A DNA stretch of 7,583 nucleotides from Helicobacteraceae bacterium (GCA_027056525.1 JALUKO010000297.1:1-7583); one strand, 5' to 3'; shown: positions 1 to 7,086, counted from the first letter of the stretch. Notes: generated by a model not told the origin, from the letters alone. Numbers and translations: made by a program.

Positions 1-85
1 CACGAAAGAGCAATTAAATAGAGATCTGTTAACTAAAGTTCCACTATTTAAAGAAGCTGTTGAAGCTAAATTTAGTCAGATATAA
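1..85 (+). CDS. atpF': F1Fo ATP synthase subunit b' (C-terminal fragment)
   Basis: This is the 3' end of a gene that begins upstream of the window. Reading from base 2 gives 27 residues ending in KEAVEAKFSQI and a TAA stop at 83-85. The end of a soluble amphipathic helix rich in K, E and A fits the C-terminus of a b-type stator subunit. Known Campylobacterota operons place b' immediately before b. The role would be one strand of the peripheral stalk, pairing with the product of the next gene to hold the alpha/beta head against rotation. The assignment rests mainly on context because so few residues are visible. Only nine bases separate it from the next start codon, so the two genes are co-transcribed. 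Confidence 0.8.
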   Translation, partial: TKEQLNRDLLTKVPLFKEAVEAKFSQI

Positions 86-88
86 GGA
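85..88 (+). promoter_or_regulatory. Ribosome binding site for atpF (supports GTG start)
   Basis: AGGA lies six bases before the GTG at 95 and overlaps the stop of the b' gene. The nearby ATG at 88 is out of frame with atpF and hits a stop after four codons, so the GTG is the credible start. Confidence 0.65.
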
Positions 89-94
89 TGTTAA

Positions 95-607
95 GTGAGT
101 AGAATTTTAGTAACAATGCTAATGATATCAACTTGTGCATTAGCATCTAGTGCAGAACATGCAGATACGGATATTGTCCAAAGAACGGTTAACTTTTTAA
201 TCTTTGCAGGGCTTATTTGGTATCTTGTTGCGGAACCCGTAAAAAGCTACTTTGCCGCAAGATCTCAAGGGATCGCAGATGAGTTGCAAAAAGTTCAAGA
301 TAAGTTAAATGAAACTATTGCTCTTAAAAAAGATGCTTTGGCTAAAGTTTCCGATGCAGAGAAATTTGCAGAAGAGTTGGCTGTGGTCTCTAAAAAAGAG
401 AACAAGATTTTAAATGACAATATCATGAAACAGTGTGAAGCAGATATTGAGATTTTAAGTAAACAGCATGTTGCATTGATGGAGTTCGAACAACGTAAAA
501 TGGTTCGTACTGTTGTAGAAGATGTGATGAATGAAGTACTTAGTCAGAGTAGTGATGGTTTTGATAAAGAAGCTATGGCTAATGTTATCTTAAAGAAGGT
601 GGCATAG
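95..607 (+). CDS. atpF: F1Fo ATP synthase subunit b
   Basis: Subunit b of the peripheral stalk, anchored in the inner membrane, which joins Fo subunit a to the delta/alpha cap of F1. The 170-residue protein has one clear membrane helix at about residues 31-48 (TVNFLIFAGLIWYLVAEP). A long charged helix with no Pro or Gly breaks follows from about residue 65 (DELQKVQDKLNETIALKK), as expected for the dimerising stalk. Unlike the E. coli protein, it has about 26 extra N-terminal residues. Residues 4-17 are hydrophobic and end in CALA-SSAEHA, which looks like a signal peptidase I site. I recall similar leaders in other Campylobacterota b subunits. The start is GTG with a good ribosome binding site. 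The stop codon abuts the atpH ATG, implying translational coupling. The partner is the b' subunit just upstream. Confidence 0.95.
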   Translation: MSRILVTMLMISTCALASSAEHADTDIVQRTVNFLIFAGLIWYLVAEPVKSYFAARSQGIADELQKVQDKLNETIALKKDALAKVSDAEKFAEELAVVSKKENKILNDNIMKQCEADIEILSKQHVALMEFEQRKMVRTVVEDVMNEVLSQSSDGFDKEAMANVILKKVA

Positions 608-1141
608 ATGGAAGAGCTAATTGCAAAAAGATATATCAAAGCTATGAAAATAGGTTCTGATATTACATCGATGGAAAATACAACTTTTGTATTTTCTGCT
701 TTAGCAGAGTCGTTTAAAAATGATAAGTTTGTTCAGATCATTGAAAGTCCGGATGTAAGTAATGATCAAAAGTCGGAGATCTTGTTAGCGGCAGTGAAAG
801 CTGCAAACTCTCAAGAGATTGACAACCTGATAAAATTACTTGTAGAGCATAAACGTATCAGTATTATCCCTGCCATAGCAGAAGCAATGAGAAAAGATGT
901 TGCAAATACCACGAAGATATATGATGGAGTGGTATACAGTGACAGCGATCTTGACAATAAAGTTATAGAAGATTTAAGTAGCGGTTTAAGCAAAAAATTT
1001 GATTCCAATATATCTTTAAAGTTTGTAAAAGATGATTTTAACGGCATTAAAGTTGATGTAGAAGATCTTGGCATTGAGATTAATTTTTCAAAATCAAGAA
1101 TCAATAGTCAAATAATAGAACATATTGTAAAAGCAATTTAA
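608..1141 (+). CDS. atpH: F1Fo ATP synthase subunit delta
   Basis: Delta caps the top of the alpha3beta3 head and links it to the C-termini of the b/b' stalk. The 177-residue product matches the usual family length. The N-terminal helical domain opens with the family-typical IAKRYIKAMK. The C-terminal part carries the conserved pattern around residues 145-165: GIKVDVEDLGIEINFSKS, where the family has G-(I/V)-x-(V/I)-x-(V/I)-x-D. The start codon directly follows the atpF stop. AAGG at 596-599, inside the end of atpF, serves as a ribosome binding site eight bases upstream. Sequence conservation of delta is low across bacteria, so the call rests on both the motif and its position between b and alpha. 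Confidence 0.95.
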   Translation: MEELIAKRYIKAMKIGSDITSMENTTFVFSALAESFKNDKFVQIIESPDVSNDQKSEILLAAVKAANSQEIDNLIKLLVEHKRISIIPAIAEAMRKDVANTTKIYDGVVYSDSDLDNKVIEDLSSGLSKKFDSNISLKFVKDDFNGIKVDVEDLGIEINFSKSRINSQIIEHIVKAI

Positions 1142-1152
1142 CTTTCAACGAG

Positions 1153-1157
1153 AGGAG
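1153..1157 (+). promoter_or_regulatory. Ribosome binding site for atpA (supports GTG start)
   Basis: AGGAG sits seven bases before the GTG at 1165, in the 23-base gap after atpH. This strong match makes GTG the start and gives a product beginning MVAKIQADEIS, in line with the family N-terminus. Confidence 0.75.
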
Positions 1158-1164
1158 AACAATA

Positions 1165-2682
1165 GTGGTAGCAAAAATTCAAGCTGATGAGATCAGCTCA
1201 ATAATTAAAGAACGTATCGATAACTTTGAACTAAGTGTTGATATCAATGAAACAGGTAAAATTGTTTCTTATGCTGATGGTGTTGCTCAAGTTTACGGAC
1301 TTAGTAATGTTATGGCAGGTGAGATGGTAGAGTTCGAAGATGGAACCAGAGGTTTGGTTATGAACCTCGAAGAGAGTACTGTAGGTGTTGTTATCCTTGG
1401 TTCTGGAACAAGCCTTAAAGAAGGAATGAGTGTAAAAAGACTAGGTCGTCTTTTAAAAGTTCCTGTAGGTGATGCACTTCTGGGTCGTGTTGTCAATGCT
1501 CTTGGTGAACCAATTGACGGTAAAGGTCCGATTGAGACTTCTGAAACTCGTTTTGTTGAAGAAAAAGCTCCTGGTATTATGAACCGTAAGTCTGTTCATG
1601 AGCCTTTGGCAACAGGTATTAAAGCTATTGATGCTCTCGTACCTATCGGTCGCGGTCAACGTGAGCTGATTATCGGCGACAGACAAACAGGTAAAACAAC
1701 TGTTGCAATTGATGCAATCATTAACCAAAAAGGTAATGGCGTTGTATGTATTTATGTAGCAGTTGGACAAAAAGAATCAACTGTTGCGCAAATCGTTCGC
1801 CGTTTAGAAGAACATGGTGCAATGGAGTATACAATTATAGTATCTTCAACAGCTGCTGAAGCTGCTGCGCTTCAATTCTTAGCTCCATACACTGGTGTTA
1901 CTATGGGTGAGTATTTCCGTGACAACGCTAGACATGGTCTTATTGTTTATGATGATCTTTCTAAACATGCAGTTGCTTATCGTGAAATGTCACTTATCCT
2001 TCGTCGTCCTCCGGGTCGTGAAGCATATCCTGGTGATGTTTTTTATATCCATTCTCGTCTTCTTGAGAGAGCGGCTAAACTTTCTGATGAAGAGGGGGCA
2101 GGTTCATTAACAGCGTTACCGATTATTGAAACTCAAGCTGGGGATGTTGCGGCATATATTCCAACAAATGTTATCTCAATCACTGATGGACAGATCTTCT
2201 TGGAGACTGAGTTGTTTAACTCTGGTGTTCGTCCTGCAATTAATGTTGGTCTATCTGTTTCTCGTGTTGGTGGTGCAGCACAGATTAAAGCTACTAAGCA
2301 AGTTGCCGGTACTTTAAGACTTGATCTTGCTCAATATCGTGAACTTCAAGCGTTTGCTCAGTTTGCGTCTGATCTGGATGAAGTTTCCCGTAACCAACTA
2401 GAACGTGGTCAAAGAATGGTTGAAGTTCTAAAACAAGGACCTTTCTCACCACTTTCTGCTGAGAAACAAGTTGCTATCATTTTTGCAGGTAACGAAGGTT
2501 TCTTGGATGATATGGATCCATCAAATGTTGTTCGTTTTGAAGCTGAGTTATATCCATTTATAGAAGCATCTTATCCTCAAATCTTTGAAAATATAAGAAG
2601 CACTTCTAAAGTTGATGATGATACTAAAGCATTACTAATCAAAGCACTTGAAGAATTCAAAGCTAGCTTTGTAGCGGCATAA
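1165..2682 (+). CDS. atpA: F1Fo ATP synthase subunit alpha
   Basis: The alpha subunit is the regulatory, non-catalytic nucleotide-binding member of the F1 head, on the cytoplasmic face of the inner membrane. The protein is 505 residues, full length for the family. The beta-barrel domain comes first (about residues 25-95, with VYGLSNVMAGEMVEF). The P-loop GDRQTGKT follows at about 171-178, with the alpha-type Gln in place of the Val seen in beta. Next come the VYDDLSKHA Walker B region and the RRPPGREAYPGDVFY segment. The alpha signature SVSRVGGAAQ carries the arginine finger at about R367, which reaches into the catalytic site on beta. A helical C-terminal domain completes it. No key residue is missing. 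Codon choice is richer in CGT/GGT than in the tol genes downstream, as expected for a highly expressed protein. Confidence 0.99.
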   Translation: MVAKIQADEISSIIKERIDNFELSVDINETGKIVSYADGVAQVYGLSNVMAGEMVEFEDGTRGLVMNLEESTVGVVILGSGTSLKEGMSVKRLGRLLKVPVGDALLGRVVNALGEPIDGKGPIETSETRFVEEKAPGIMNRKSVHEPLATGIKAIDALVPIGRGQRELIIGDRQTGKTTVAIDAIINQKGNGVVCIYVAVGQKESTVAQIVRRLEEHGAMEYTIIVSSTAAEAAALQFLAPYTGVTMGEYFRDNARHGLIVYDDLSKHAVAYREMSLILRRPPGREAYPGDVFYIHSRLLERAAKLSDEEGAGSLTALPIIETQAGDVAAYIPTNVISITDGQIFLETELFNSGVRPAINVGLSVSRVGGAAQIKATKQVAGTLRLDLAQYRELQAFAQFASDLDEVSRNQLERGQRMVEVLKQGPFSPLSAEKQVAIIFAGNEGFLDDMDPSNVVRFEAELYPFIEASYPQIFENIRSTSKVDDDTKALLIKALEEFKASFVAA

Positions 2683-2692
2683 GGAAAACTTT

Positions 2693-3580
2693 ATGGCAAA
2701 CTTGAAAGATATTCAAAGACAGATAAAGAGTGTTTCTAACACTCAAAAGACGACTCGTGCGATGAAACTTGTTTCTACTGCTAAGCTTCGCCGTGCAGAA
2801 GAGCTTGCAAAACGCTCACGTCTTTATTCTGAGAAAATGAATCAGGTTATTGCCGAAATAGCTGGACGCATTAAATGTAATAAAGTTGGAGGTATTGACA
2901 ATCGCTGTTTCATAGAGATTGAAAATCCGAAGATGGTTGATATCGTTTTTGTTACTGCTGATAAAGGTTTATGTGGCGGTTTTAATATACAAACTATTAA
3001 AGCTGTTAAAAAACTTATAACAGAGTATAAAGAGCAAAATGTTAAAGTGCGTTTACGTGGTATCGGTAAAAAAGGTATCGAATTTTTCAAATATAATGAA
3101 ATTGAATTATTTGATGAAGTTTTAGGTCTGAGTTCTAAGCCGGATAAAAAAAGAGCAGATGAGTTCATTACTGCATCTATTGAAGACTATAAAGATGGTA
3201 AAATAGACGGTCTTTATATCGTATATAACGGTTACAAGAATATGATCACACAAGAGCTGCATGTTAACAAGGTTCTGCCTGTTGATACAGAGCAGTTTGA
3301 TTGTAACGAAACTGCTACTTCTTTGTTGGAAGTTGAAGCTCAAGATGAAGAAAAAATGCTTGATTCTTTAGTGAGTAAATATGTTGAATACAATATGTAC
3401 TACTCTCTTATTGATTCTGTTGCTGCTGAACATTCAGCACGTATGCAAGCGATGGATACGGCAACAAACAATGCAAAAGAGATGGTGAAGTCACTTAATG
3501 TACAATTTAATAAAGCACGTCAAGCTGCTATTACTACAGAGCTGATAGAGATTATCAGTGGTGTGGAGTCTATGAAATAA
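2693..3580 (+). CDS. atpG: F1Fo ATP synthase subunit gamma
   Basis: Gamma is the central rotor shaft. Its N- and C-terminal helices form a coiled coil inside the alpha3beta3 head, and its globular part contacts epsilon and the c-ring. The 295-residue product has the diagnostic N-terminus (IQRQIKSVSNTQKTTRAMK and VSTAKLRRAE). The conserved TADKGLCGGFN lies near residues 86-96. The C-terminal helix carries ARMQAMDTATNNAKEM and ends RQAAITTELIEIISG. All expected regions are present, and the length is close to the usual 285-300. The ATG is preceded by AAGGA at 2681-2685, which overlaps the atpA stop; the gap is ten bases. Confidence 0.99.
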   Translation: MANLKDIQRQIKSVSNTQKTTRAMKLVSTAKLRRAEELAKRSRLYSEKMNQVIAEIAGRIKCNKVGGIDNRCFIEIENPKMVDIVFVTADKGLCGGFNIQTIKAVKKLITEYKEQNVKVRLRGIGKKGIEFFKYNEIELFDEVLGLSSKPDKKRADEFITASIEDYKDGKIDGLYIVYNGYKNMITQELHVNKVLPVDTEQFDCNETATSLLEVEAQDEEKMLDSLVSKYVEYNMYYSLIDSVAAEHSARMQAMDTATNNAKEMVKSLNVQFNKARQAAITTELIEIISGVESMK

Positions 3581-3581
3581 T

Positions 3582-3587
3582 GGAGAG
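3582..3587 (+). promoter_or_regulatory. Ribosome binding site that sets the atpD start
   Basis: GGAGAG lies just after the atpG stop and a few bases before the ATG at 3592. An earlier in-frame ATG at 3580 overlaps the atpG stop but would put this site inside the coding region and leave itself without one. The spacing therefore favours 3592. Confidence 0.7.
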
Positions 3588-3591
3588 AAAT

Positions 3592-4986
3592 ATGATTGGT
3601 AAAATTAGCCAGGTTATGGGCCCAGTTGTTGATGTTGATTTTGATGGTTATCTTCCAGTAATTAATGAAGCGATTGAAGTTCAAATTAGTTTAGAAGGTA
3701 CTGAGAGACGTTTGGTACTAGAAGTTGCAGCTCACTTAGGTGACGGTCGTGTTAGAACGATTGCAATGGATATGAGTGAAGGTTTAGTTCGCGGTATGGA
3801 CGCAAAAGCTACAGGAGCTCCTATAAAAGTTCCGGTTGGTGAAAAAGTTCTAGGACGTATCTTTAACGTTATCGGTGAAACAATTGATGGTGGTGATCAA
3901 GTCTCAGATGCTCCTGAATGGTCAATTCACCGTGATCCTCCGCCACTTGTTGATCAGTCTACTAAAACTGAAATGTTCGAAACTGGTATTAAAGTTGTTG
4001 ACCTTTTAGCCCCATACGCAAAAGGTGGTAAAGTTGGACTCTTCGGTGGTGCTGGTGTTGGTAAAACAGTTATCATTATGGAACTTATTCACAATGTTGC
4101 GCATGGCCACGACGGTCTATCTGTTTTTGCCGGTGTTGGTGAGAGAACTCGTGAAGGGAATGACCTTTACTACGAGATGAAGGATTCTAACGTACTTGAT
4201 AAAGTTGCACTGTGCTATGGTCAGATGAGTGAGCCTCCGGGAGCACGTAACCGTATCGCACTTACTGGTCTTACAATGGCTGAGTATTTCCGTGATGAAA
4301 AAGGTCTTGATGTACTTATGTTCATCGATAATATTTTCCGTTTCGCTCAATCAGGTTCAGAGATGTCTGCACTTCTTGGACGTATCCCCTCGGCTGTTGG
4401 TTATCAACCTACACTTGCTCGTGAGATGGGTGCTCTTCAAGATCGTATTACATCTACGAACAAAGGTTCTATTACATCTGTTCAAGCTGTATATGTTCCT
4501 GCGGATGACTTGACTGACCCGGCTCCTGCATCTGTTTTTGCTCACTTAGATGCGACAACGGTACTTAACCGTAAAATTGCTGAAAAAGGTATCTATCCTG
4601 CAGTTGATCCACTTGATTCAACTTCAAGATTACTTGATCCGCAAATCATTGGTGAAGAGCACTATAGTGTTGCTCGTGGTGTTCAACAAACGCTTCAAAA
4701 ATATAAAGACTTACAAGATATCATTGCGATACTTGGTATGGATGAACTTTCTGAAGATGATAAAAATGTTGTTGAACGTGCTCGTAAGATTGAGAAATTC
4801 TTATCTCAGCCATTCTTTGTTGCAGAAGTATTTACGGGTGCACCAGGAAAATATGTTTCTCTTGAAGACACTATTAAAGGATTTAAAGGTATTCTTAACG
4901 GTGAATATGATCATATGTCTGAGAACTCTTTCTATATGGTTGGCGGCATGGATGAAGCTATTGCTAAACATGAGAAGAACAAATAA
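3592..4986 (+). CDS. atpD: F1Fo ATP synthase subunit beta (catalytic)
   Basis: The beta subunit makes or hydrolyses ATP at the alpha/beta interface. Numbering from the chosen start (464 residues), the barrel domain begins MIGKISQVMGPVVDVDF. The P-loop GGAGVGKT is at 152-159, and the catalytic glutamate is E184 in GVGERTREG. Walker B is MFIDNIFRF with D246, followed by the long conserved stretch around SALLGRIPSAVGYQPTLARE. The DELSEDD motif that touches gamma and epsilon starts at D384. The frame opens four codons earlier (ATG at 3580, adding MERN), but the ribosome binding site and the family N-terminus favour 3592. The P-loop and catalytic residues are intact. The gene lies between gamma and epsilon, the standard bacterial order. 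Confidence 0.98.
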   Translation: MIGKISQVMGPVVDVDFDGYLPVINEAIEVQISLEGTERRLVLEVAAHLGDGRVRTIAMDMSEGLVRGMDAKATGAPIKVPVGEKVLGRIFNVIGETIDGGDQVSDAPEWSIHRDPPPLVDQSTKTEMFETGIKVVDLLAPYAKGGKVGLFGGAGVGKTVIIMELIHNVAHGHDGLSVFAGVGERTREGNDLYYEMKDSNVLDKVALCYGQMSEPPGARNRIALTGLTMAEYFRDEKGLDVLMFIDNIFRFAQSGSEMSALLGRIPSAVGYQPTLAREMGALQDRITSTNKGSITSVQAVYVPADDLTDPAPASVFAHLDATTVLNRKIAEKGIYPAVDPLDSTSRLLDPQIIGEEHYSVARGVQQTLQKYKDLQDIIAILGMDELSEDDKNVVERARKIEKFLSQPFFVAEVFTGAPGKYVSLEDTIKGFKGILNGEYDHMSENSFYMVGGMDEAIAKHEKNK

Positions 4987-5011
4987 GCATTATGCTTAGT
5001 AAAGGACTGTA

Positions 5012-5404
5012 ATGGATAAGTTAAAACTTGAAATCCTAACTCCTAACGGTATGATCTATGATGGTGATGCTGTTAGTGTTACTCTTCCGGGTGAAGAGGG
5101 TGAATTCGGTGTTTTGGCGCATCATGCATCTCTAACAACATTGTTAGAAGCTGGTGTGATTGACATTGAAAAAGAGGATAAATCAGTCGAATCAGTTCTC
5201 ATCAACTGGGGTGTTGTTCAGGTTGATGAAAAAAAAGTCATTGTCTTAGTTGAAGGTGCTGTTGCTATTCGTGGTGACAATGAAAGCGATGTAGCTAAAG
5301 CTCTTGATGAAGCGAAAGAGCTTATTAATGATATCGCGGATTCAAATCCTGCTATTGCATCAGTTTCTGCAAGAATAGAATCAGCTGCTCAAAAACTTAT
5401 TTAG
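5012..5404 (+). CDS. atpC: F1Fo ATP synthase subunit epsilon
   Basis: Epsilon binds gamma at the foot of the rotor and, in many bacteria, inhibits ATP hydrolysis through its mobile C-terminal helices. The 130-residue protein starts with the beta-sandwich domain (LEILTPNGMIYDGDAVSVTL, then GEEGEFGVLAHHASLTTLL, the family hallmark). It ends with a two-helix region from about residue 90 (DVAKALDEAKELINDIAD, and SARIESAAQKLI). Both domains are present, so the inhibitory helices have not been lost. AAAGGA at 5001-5006 gives a good ribosome binding site five bases before the ATG. It is the last ATP synthase gene; only two bases separate its stop from tolQ. Confidence 0.96.
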   Translation: MDKLKLEILTPNGMIYDGDAVSVTLPGEEGEFGVLAHHASLTTLLEAGVIDIEKEDKSVESVLINWGVVQVDEKKVIVLVEGAVAIRGDNESDVAKALDEAKELINDIADSNPAIASVSARIESAAQKLI

Positions 5405-5406
5405 TA

Positions 5407-5973
5407 ATGACGAACGATTTAATCGATTTTTATTTAAAAAGTCATCCTGTAACACTTGGTGTACTGGCACTTTTGTCAGTATACTTTGTCATATTGAATT
5501 GGGTGTTTTTCTACCGTTTGTTTTCTCTTAATAGTTGGTTATCCAAGGAAAATAGCTCTCTTGAGAGCTTACTCTTAGGTGCCTCCAGCGTGAGTGAAAA
5601 ATCTTTTTTAAACAATTTTATTAAAACCAGCTCAAATATATCGAAAGAAATTTTTGATCTTGCTATGCTCGCAGCAACCAAAGAGGCTACAAAGGGACTC
5701 TCTGTCTTATCTGTATTTGCTTCTACAACACCTTTTATAGGCTTATTTGGAACGGTTGTTTCTATCCTTGATACATTTACGCATATTGGGCAGAGCACGG
5801 GTAGTATGTCTATTATCTCAAGTGGTGTTTCTGATGCACTTGTAGCAACTGCTGCAGGTATATTTGTTGCTGTATTTGCTTATACATATCATCAGATACT
5901 TAAGAGAAAATCATTTGAAGTTGTCGGATTTATTCAAATGCAAAGTGATGCACTTCTAGCTCGTAAAGTATAA
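5407..5973 (+). CDS. tolQ: TolQ/ExbB-family proton channel protein
   Basis: An inner-membrane motor subunit of the MotA/TolQ/ExbB family which, with the next gene's product, turns the ion gradient into force on TolA. The 188-residue protein shows three membrane segments: about 15-37, about 98-121 and about 140-160. The second contains TTPFIGLFGTVVSI, matching the family GLxGTV motif with T116. The third contains SDALVATAAGIFVAV with conserved T148, which lines the channel in characterised homologues. It is shorter than E. coli TolQ (about 230 residues), mostly in the terminal and cytoplasmic parts. Homologues in Helicobacter are labelled ExbB. I prefer TolQ because tolA- and tolB-like genes follow. 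No Shine-Dalgarno sequence is seen before the ATG, so translation probably depends on coupling to atpC. Confidence 0.93.
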   Translation: MTNDLIDFYLKSHPVTLGVLALLSVYFVILNWVFFYRLFSLNSWLSKENSSLESLLLGASSVSEKSFLNNFIKTSSNISKEIFDLAMLAATKEATKGLSVLSVFASTTPFIGLFGTVVSILDTFTHIGQSTGSMSIISSGVSDALVATAAGIFVAVFAYTYHQILKRKSFEVVGFIQMQSDALLARKV

Positions 5974-6369
5974 ATGATGATATATGATTGGGATGATAAA
6001 CCTGAGTTAAATATCACACCTCTTGTAGATGTGATGCTTGTTCTTTTGGCAATCCTTATGGTTATTGCGCCCAATATTATTTATGAAGAAAATATTAAAC
6101 TTCCTCAAGGTTCCATAACTCAACAGATATCCAAAATTCCCCCTGTACATATCACTATTGACCAAGAGGGAAAACTTATGGTGAATAAAGAAGTTTTTTT
6201 ACTCAATGCTTTTAAAGACAACTTTTTTCTTTATGCGAAAAAACTTGATCTAAAAGCCACTGTTCTTATAAGTGCAGACAAAACATTGGACTATGGTGTT
6301 GTTATGTCGGTTTTAGCAGCAGTTAAACAAGCTGGTTTTACTGATGTTTCATTAGCAACAAATGGATAG
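5974..6369 (+). CDS. tolR: TolR/ExbD-family motor subunit
   Basis: The single-span partner of TolQ, with a periplasmic domain. Of 131 residues, the first dozen are cytoplasmic. The hallmark NITPLVDVMLVLLAILMV follows at about 13-30. D19 is the membrane aspartate that takes up and releases the ion in this family (E. coli ExbD D25, TolR D23). The rest is a small periplasmic domain with the expected pattern (VHITIDQEGKLMVNKE, then VLISADKTLDYGVVMSVLAAVKQAGF) ending just after the final strand. The start is ATG immediately after the tolQ stop. A second ATG follows at once (5977), so the exact start may differ by one codon. No clear ribosome binding site is visible. The naming as TolR rather than ExbD follows from the neighbouring tolA and tolB. 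Confidence 0.95.
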   Translation: MMIYDWDDKPELNITPLVDVMLVLLAILMVIAPNIIYEENIKLPQGSITQQISKIPPVHITIDQEGKLMVNKEVFLLNAFKDNFFLYAKKLDLKATVLISADKTLDYGVVMSVLAAVKQAGFTDVSLATNG

Positions 6370-7084
6370 AAATAATTCCTATTTTTTGGTTAGCGGTTTT
6401 ATATCGTTAACACTTTTTGCATTTTTTCTTTCATTGTTTTTTTATATGATGTTCTCATCGTCAAAATTGAAAGAATATGCCCTCAACAAAGATAACTATA
6501 TCTCTGTTTCCATACAACTACCTAAAGAAAAAAAAACAAAATCAAAAAAAAGTGTTGCTACACCTCTTGTTAATCCTCCTCAAAATAAACAAACACAAGA
6601 AGTTGATATAGATGATCTCTTTAGTGATGTATGGACAAAAAATATTAAAACTAAAAAAATTAACAAAAAAAAGATAGATAAAAAAAGAATACAAGATATA
6701 CAAAAAAAAATAAAAACTACTACAAAAAATAAAACAGAGAACATTTCTCAGAAGTTACAACAGATAACAAGCAATAAAGCTGATAATGAAAATGTGCAAA
6801 CCTCTTCAGCCGATGAAGTTAATGAATATTTGGCTAAAATTCAGGCGTTAGTCTATAAGTATTTTTATCCGCCGGCAAACTCTCAAGGACACAGTGTAAA
6901 GGCAGTGATCAACCTCAGTGCTTTGGGAAAAGTGTTGGATTTTAGGATTTTACAAAAATCTGCTAACATGGCTTTAAATGAAGAGAGTGAAAAAATAAAA
7001 GAGAGACTCATGAGTGTGGTTTTTCCAAAAAATCCTCAAAACAAGAGTGGCAACTATATAATTATATTAACATCCAAGGAGTAA
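6362..7084 (+). CDS. tolA: TolA/TonB-type energy-transducing protein
   Basis: A 240-residue protein with TolA/TonB architecture. A short cytoplasmic tail leads into one membrane helix at about 7-31 (FLVSGFISLTLFAFFLSLFF). A lysine-rich, low-complexity periplasmic linker covers about 50-150, with an acidic patch DIDDLFSDVW at 82-91. A compact C-terminal domain from about 153 follows, with VNEYLAKIQALVYKYFYPP, VKAVINLSALGKVLDFRIL and a closing strand NYIIILTS. The latter resembles the TolA/TonB C-terminal fold. TolA links the TolQ-TolR motor to TolB and Pal at the outer membrane. The helix lacks the histidine of the classic SxxxH motif. The linker is very A-rich in DNA, with several 7-9 base A-tracts. 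The start overlaps the tolR stop by eight bases and has no ribosome binding site. A TonB role is possible, but the position before tolB favours TolA. Confidence 0.85.
   Translation: MDRNNSYFLVSGFISLTLFAFFLSLFFYMMFSSSKLKEYALNKDNYISVSIQLPKEKKTKSKKSVATPLVNPPQNKQTQEVDIDDLFSDVWTKNIKTKKINKKKIDKKRIQDIQKKIKTTTKNKTENISQKLQQITSNKADNENVQTSSADEVNEYLAKIQALVYKYFYPPANSQGHSVKAVINLSALGKVLDFRILQKSANMALNEESEKIKERLMSVVFPKNPQNKSGNYIIILTSKE
6528..6710 (+). repeat. Cluster of A homopolymer tracts in the tolA linker
   Basis: The region holds A9 at 6528-6536, A8 at 6544-6551, A7 at 6653-6659, A8 at 6665-6672, A7 at 6680-6686 and A9 at 6702-6710. They encode the lysine-rich linker. Tracts of this length can cause polymerase slippage. 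The frame is intact through all of them here. Confidence 0.8.
7057..7062 (+). promoter_or_regulatory. Possible -10 element ahead of tolB
   Basis: A perfect TATAAT lies inside the last codons of tolA, 24 bases before the tolB start. A transcript starting some seven bases later would still include the tolB ribosome binding site. No -35 match is evident, and the surrounding sequence is very A/T rich, so this may be chance. Confidence 0.2.
7076..7081 (+). promoter_or_regulatory. Ribosome binding site for tolB (supports TTG start)
   Basis: AAGGAG, the strongest such site in the window, overlaps the end of tolA and sits five bases before the TTG at 7087. It fixes the rare start codon for tolB and contrasts with tolQ, tolR and tolA, which lack one. 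Confidence 0.75.
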
Positions 7085-7086
7085 AT

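Noticed and set aside
1453..1770. 105-codon minus-strand open frame opposite atpA
   Set aside because: It is antisense to the conserved P-loop region; the Cys/Asn/Thr-rich translation is a by-product of atpA codon choice. The other minus-strand frames opposite atpH, atpG, atpD and tolQ were dropped for the same reason.
4987..4995. Small palindrome GCATTATGC just after the atpD stop, considered as a terminator or processing hairpin
   Set aside because: A four-base stem with a one-base loop cannot form a stable hairpin, and no U-run follows. It is chance.
4550..4999. 149-codon plus-strand open frame inside the end of atpD
   Set aside because: It lies in another frame of a fully conserved atpD, gives a Leu/Lys-rich translation with no recognisable motif, and has no ribosome binding site.
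5407..7084. Reading the three genes after atpC as an ExbB-ExbD-TonB iron/cobalamin uptake system
   Set aside because: The families are close and this cannot be fully excluded, but a TolB N-terminal region follows directly and no TonB-dependent receptor or iron-regulatory site is visible, so Tol-Pal is preferred.
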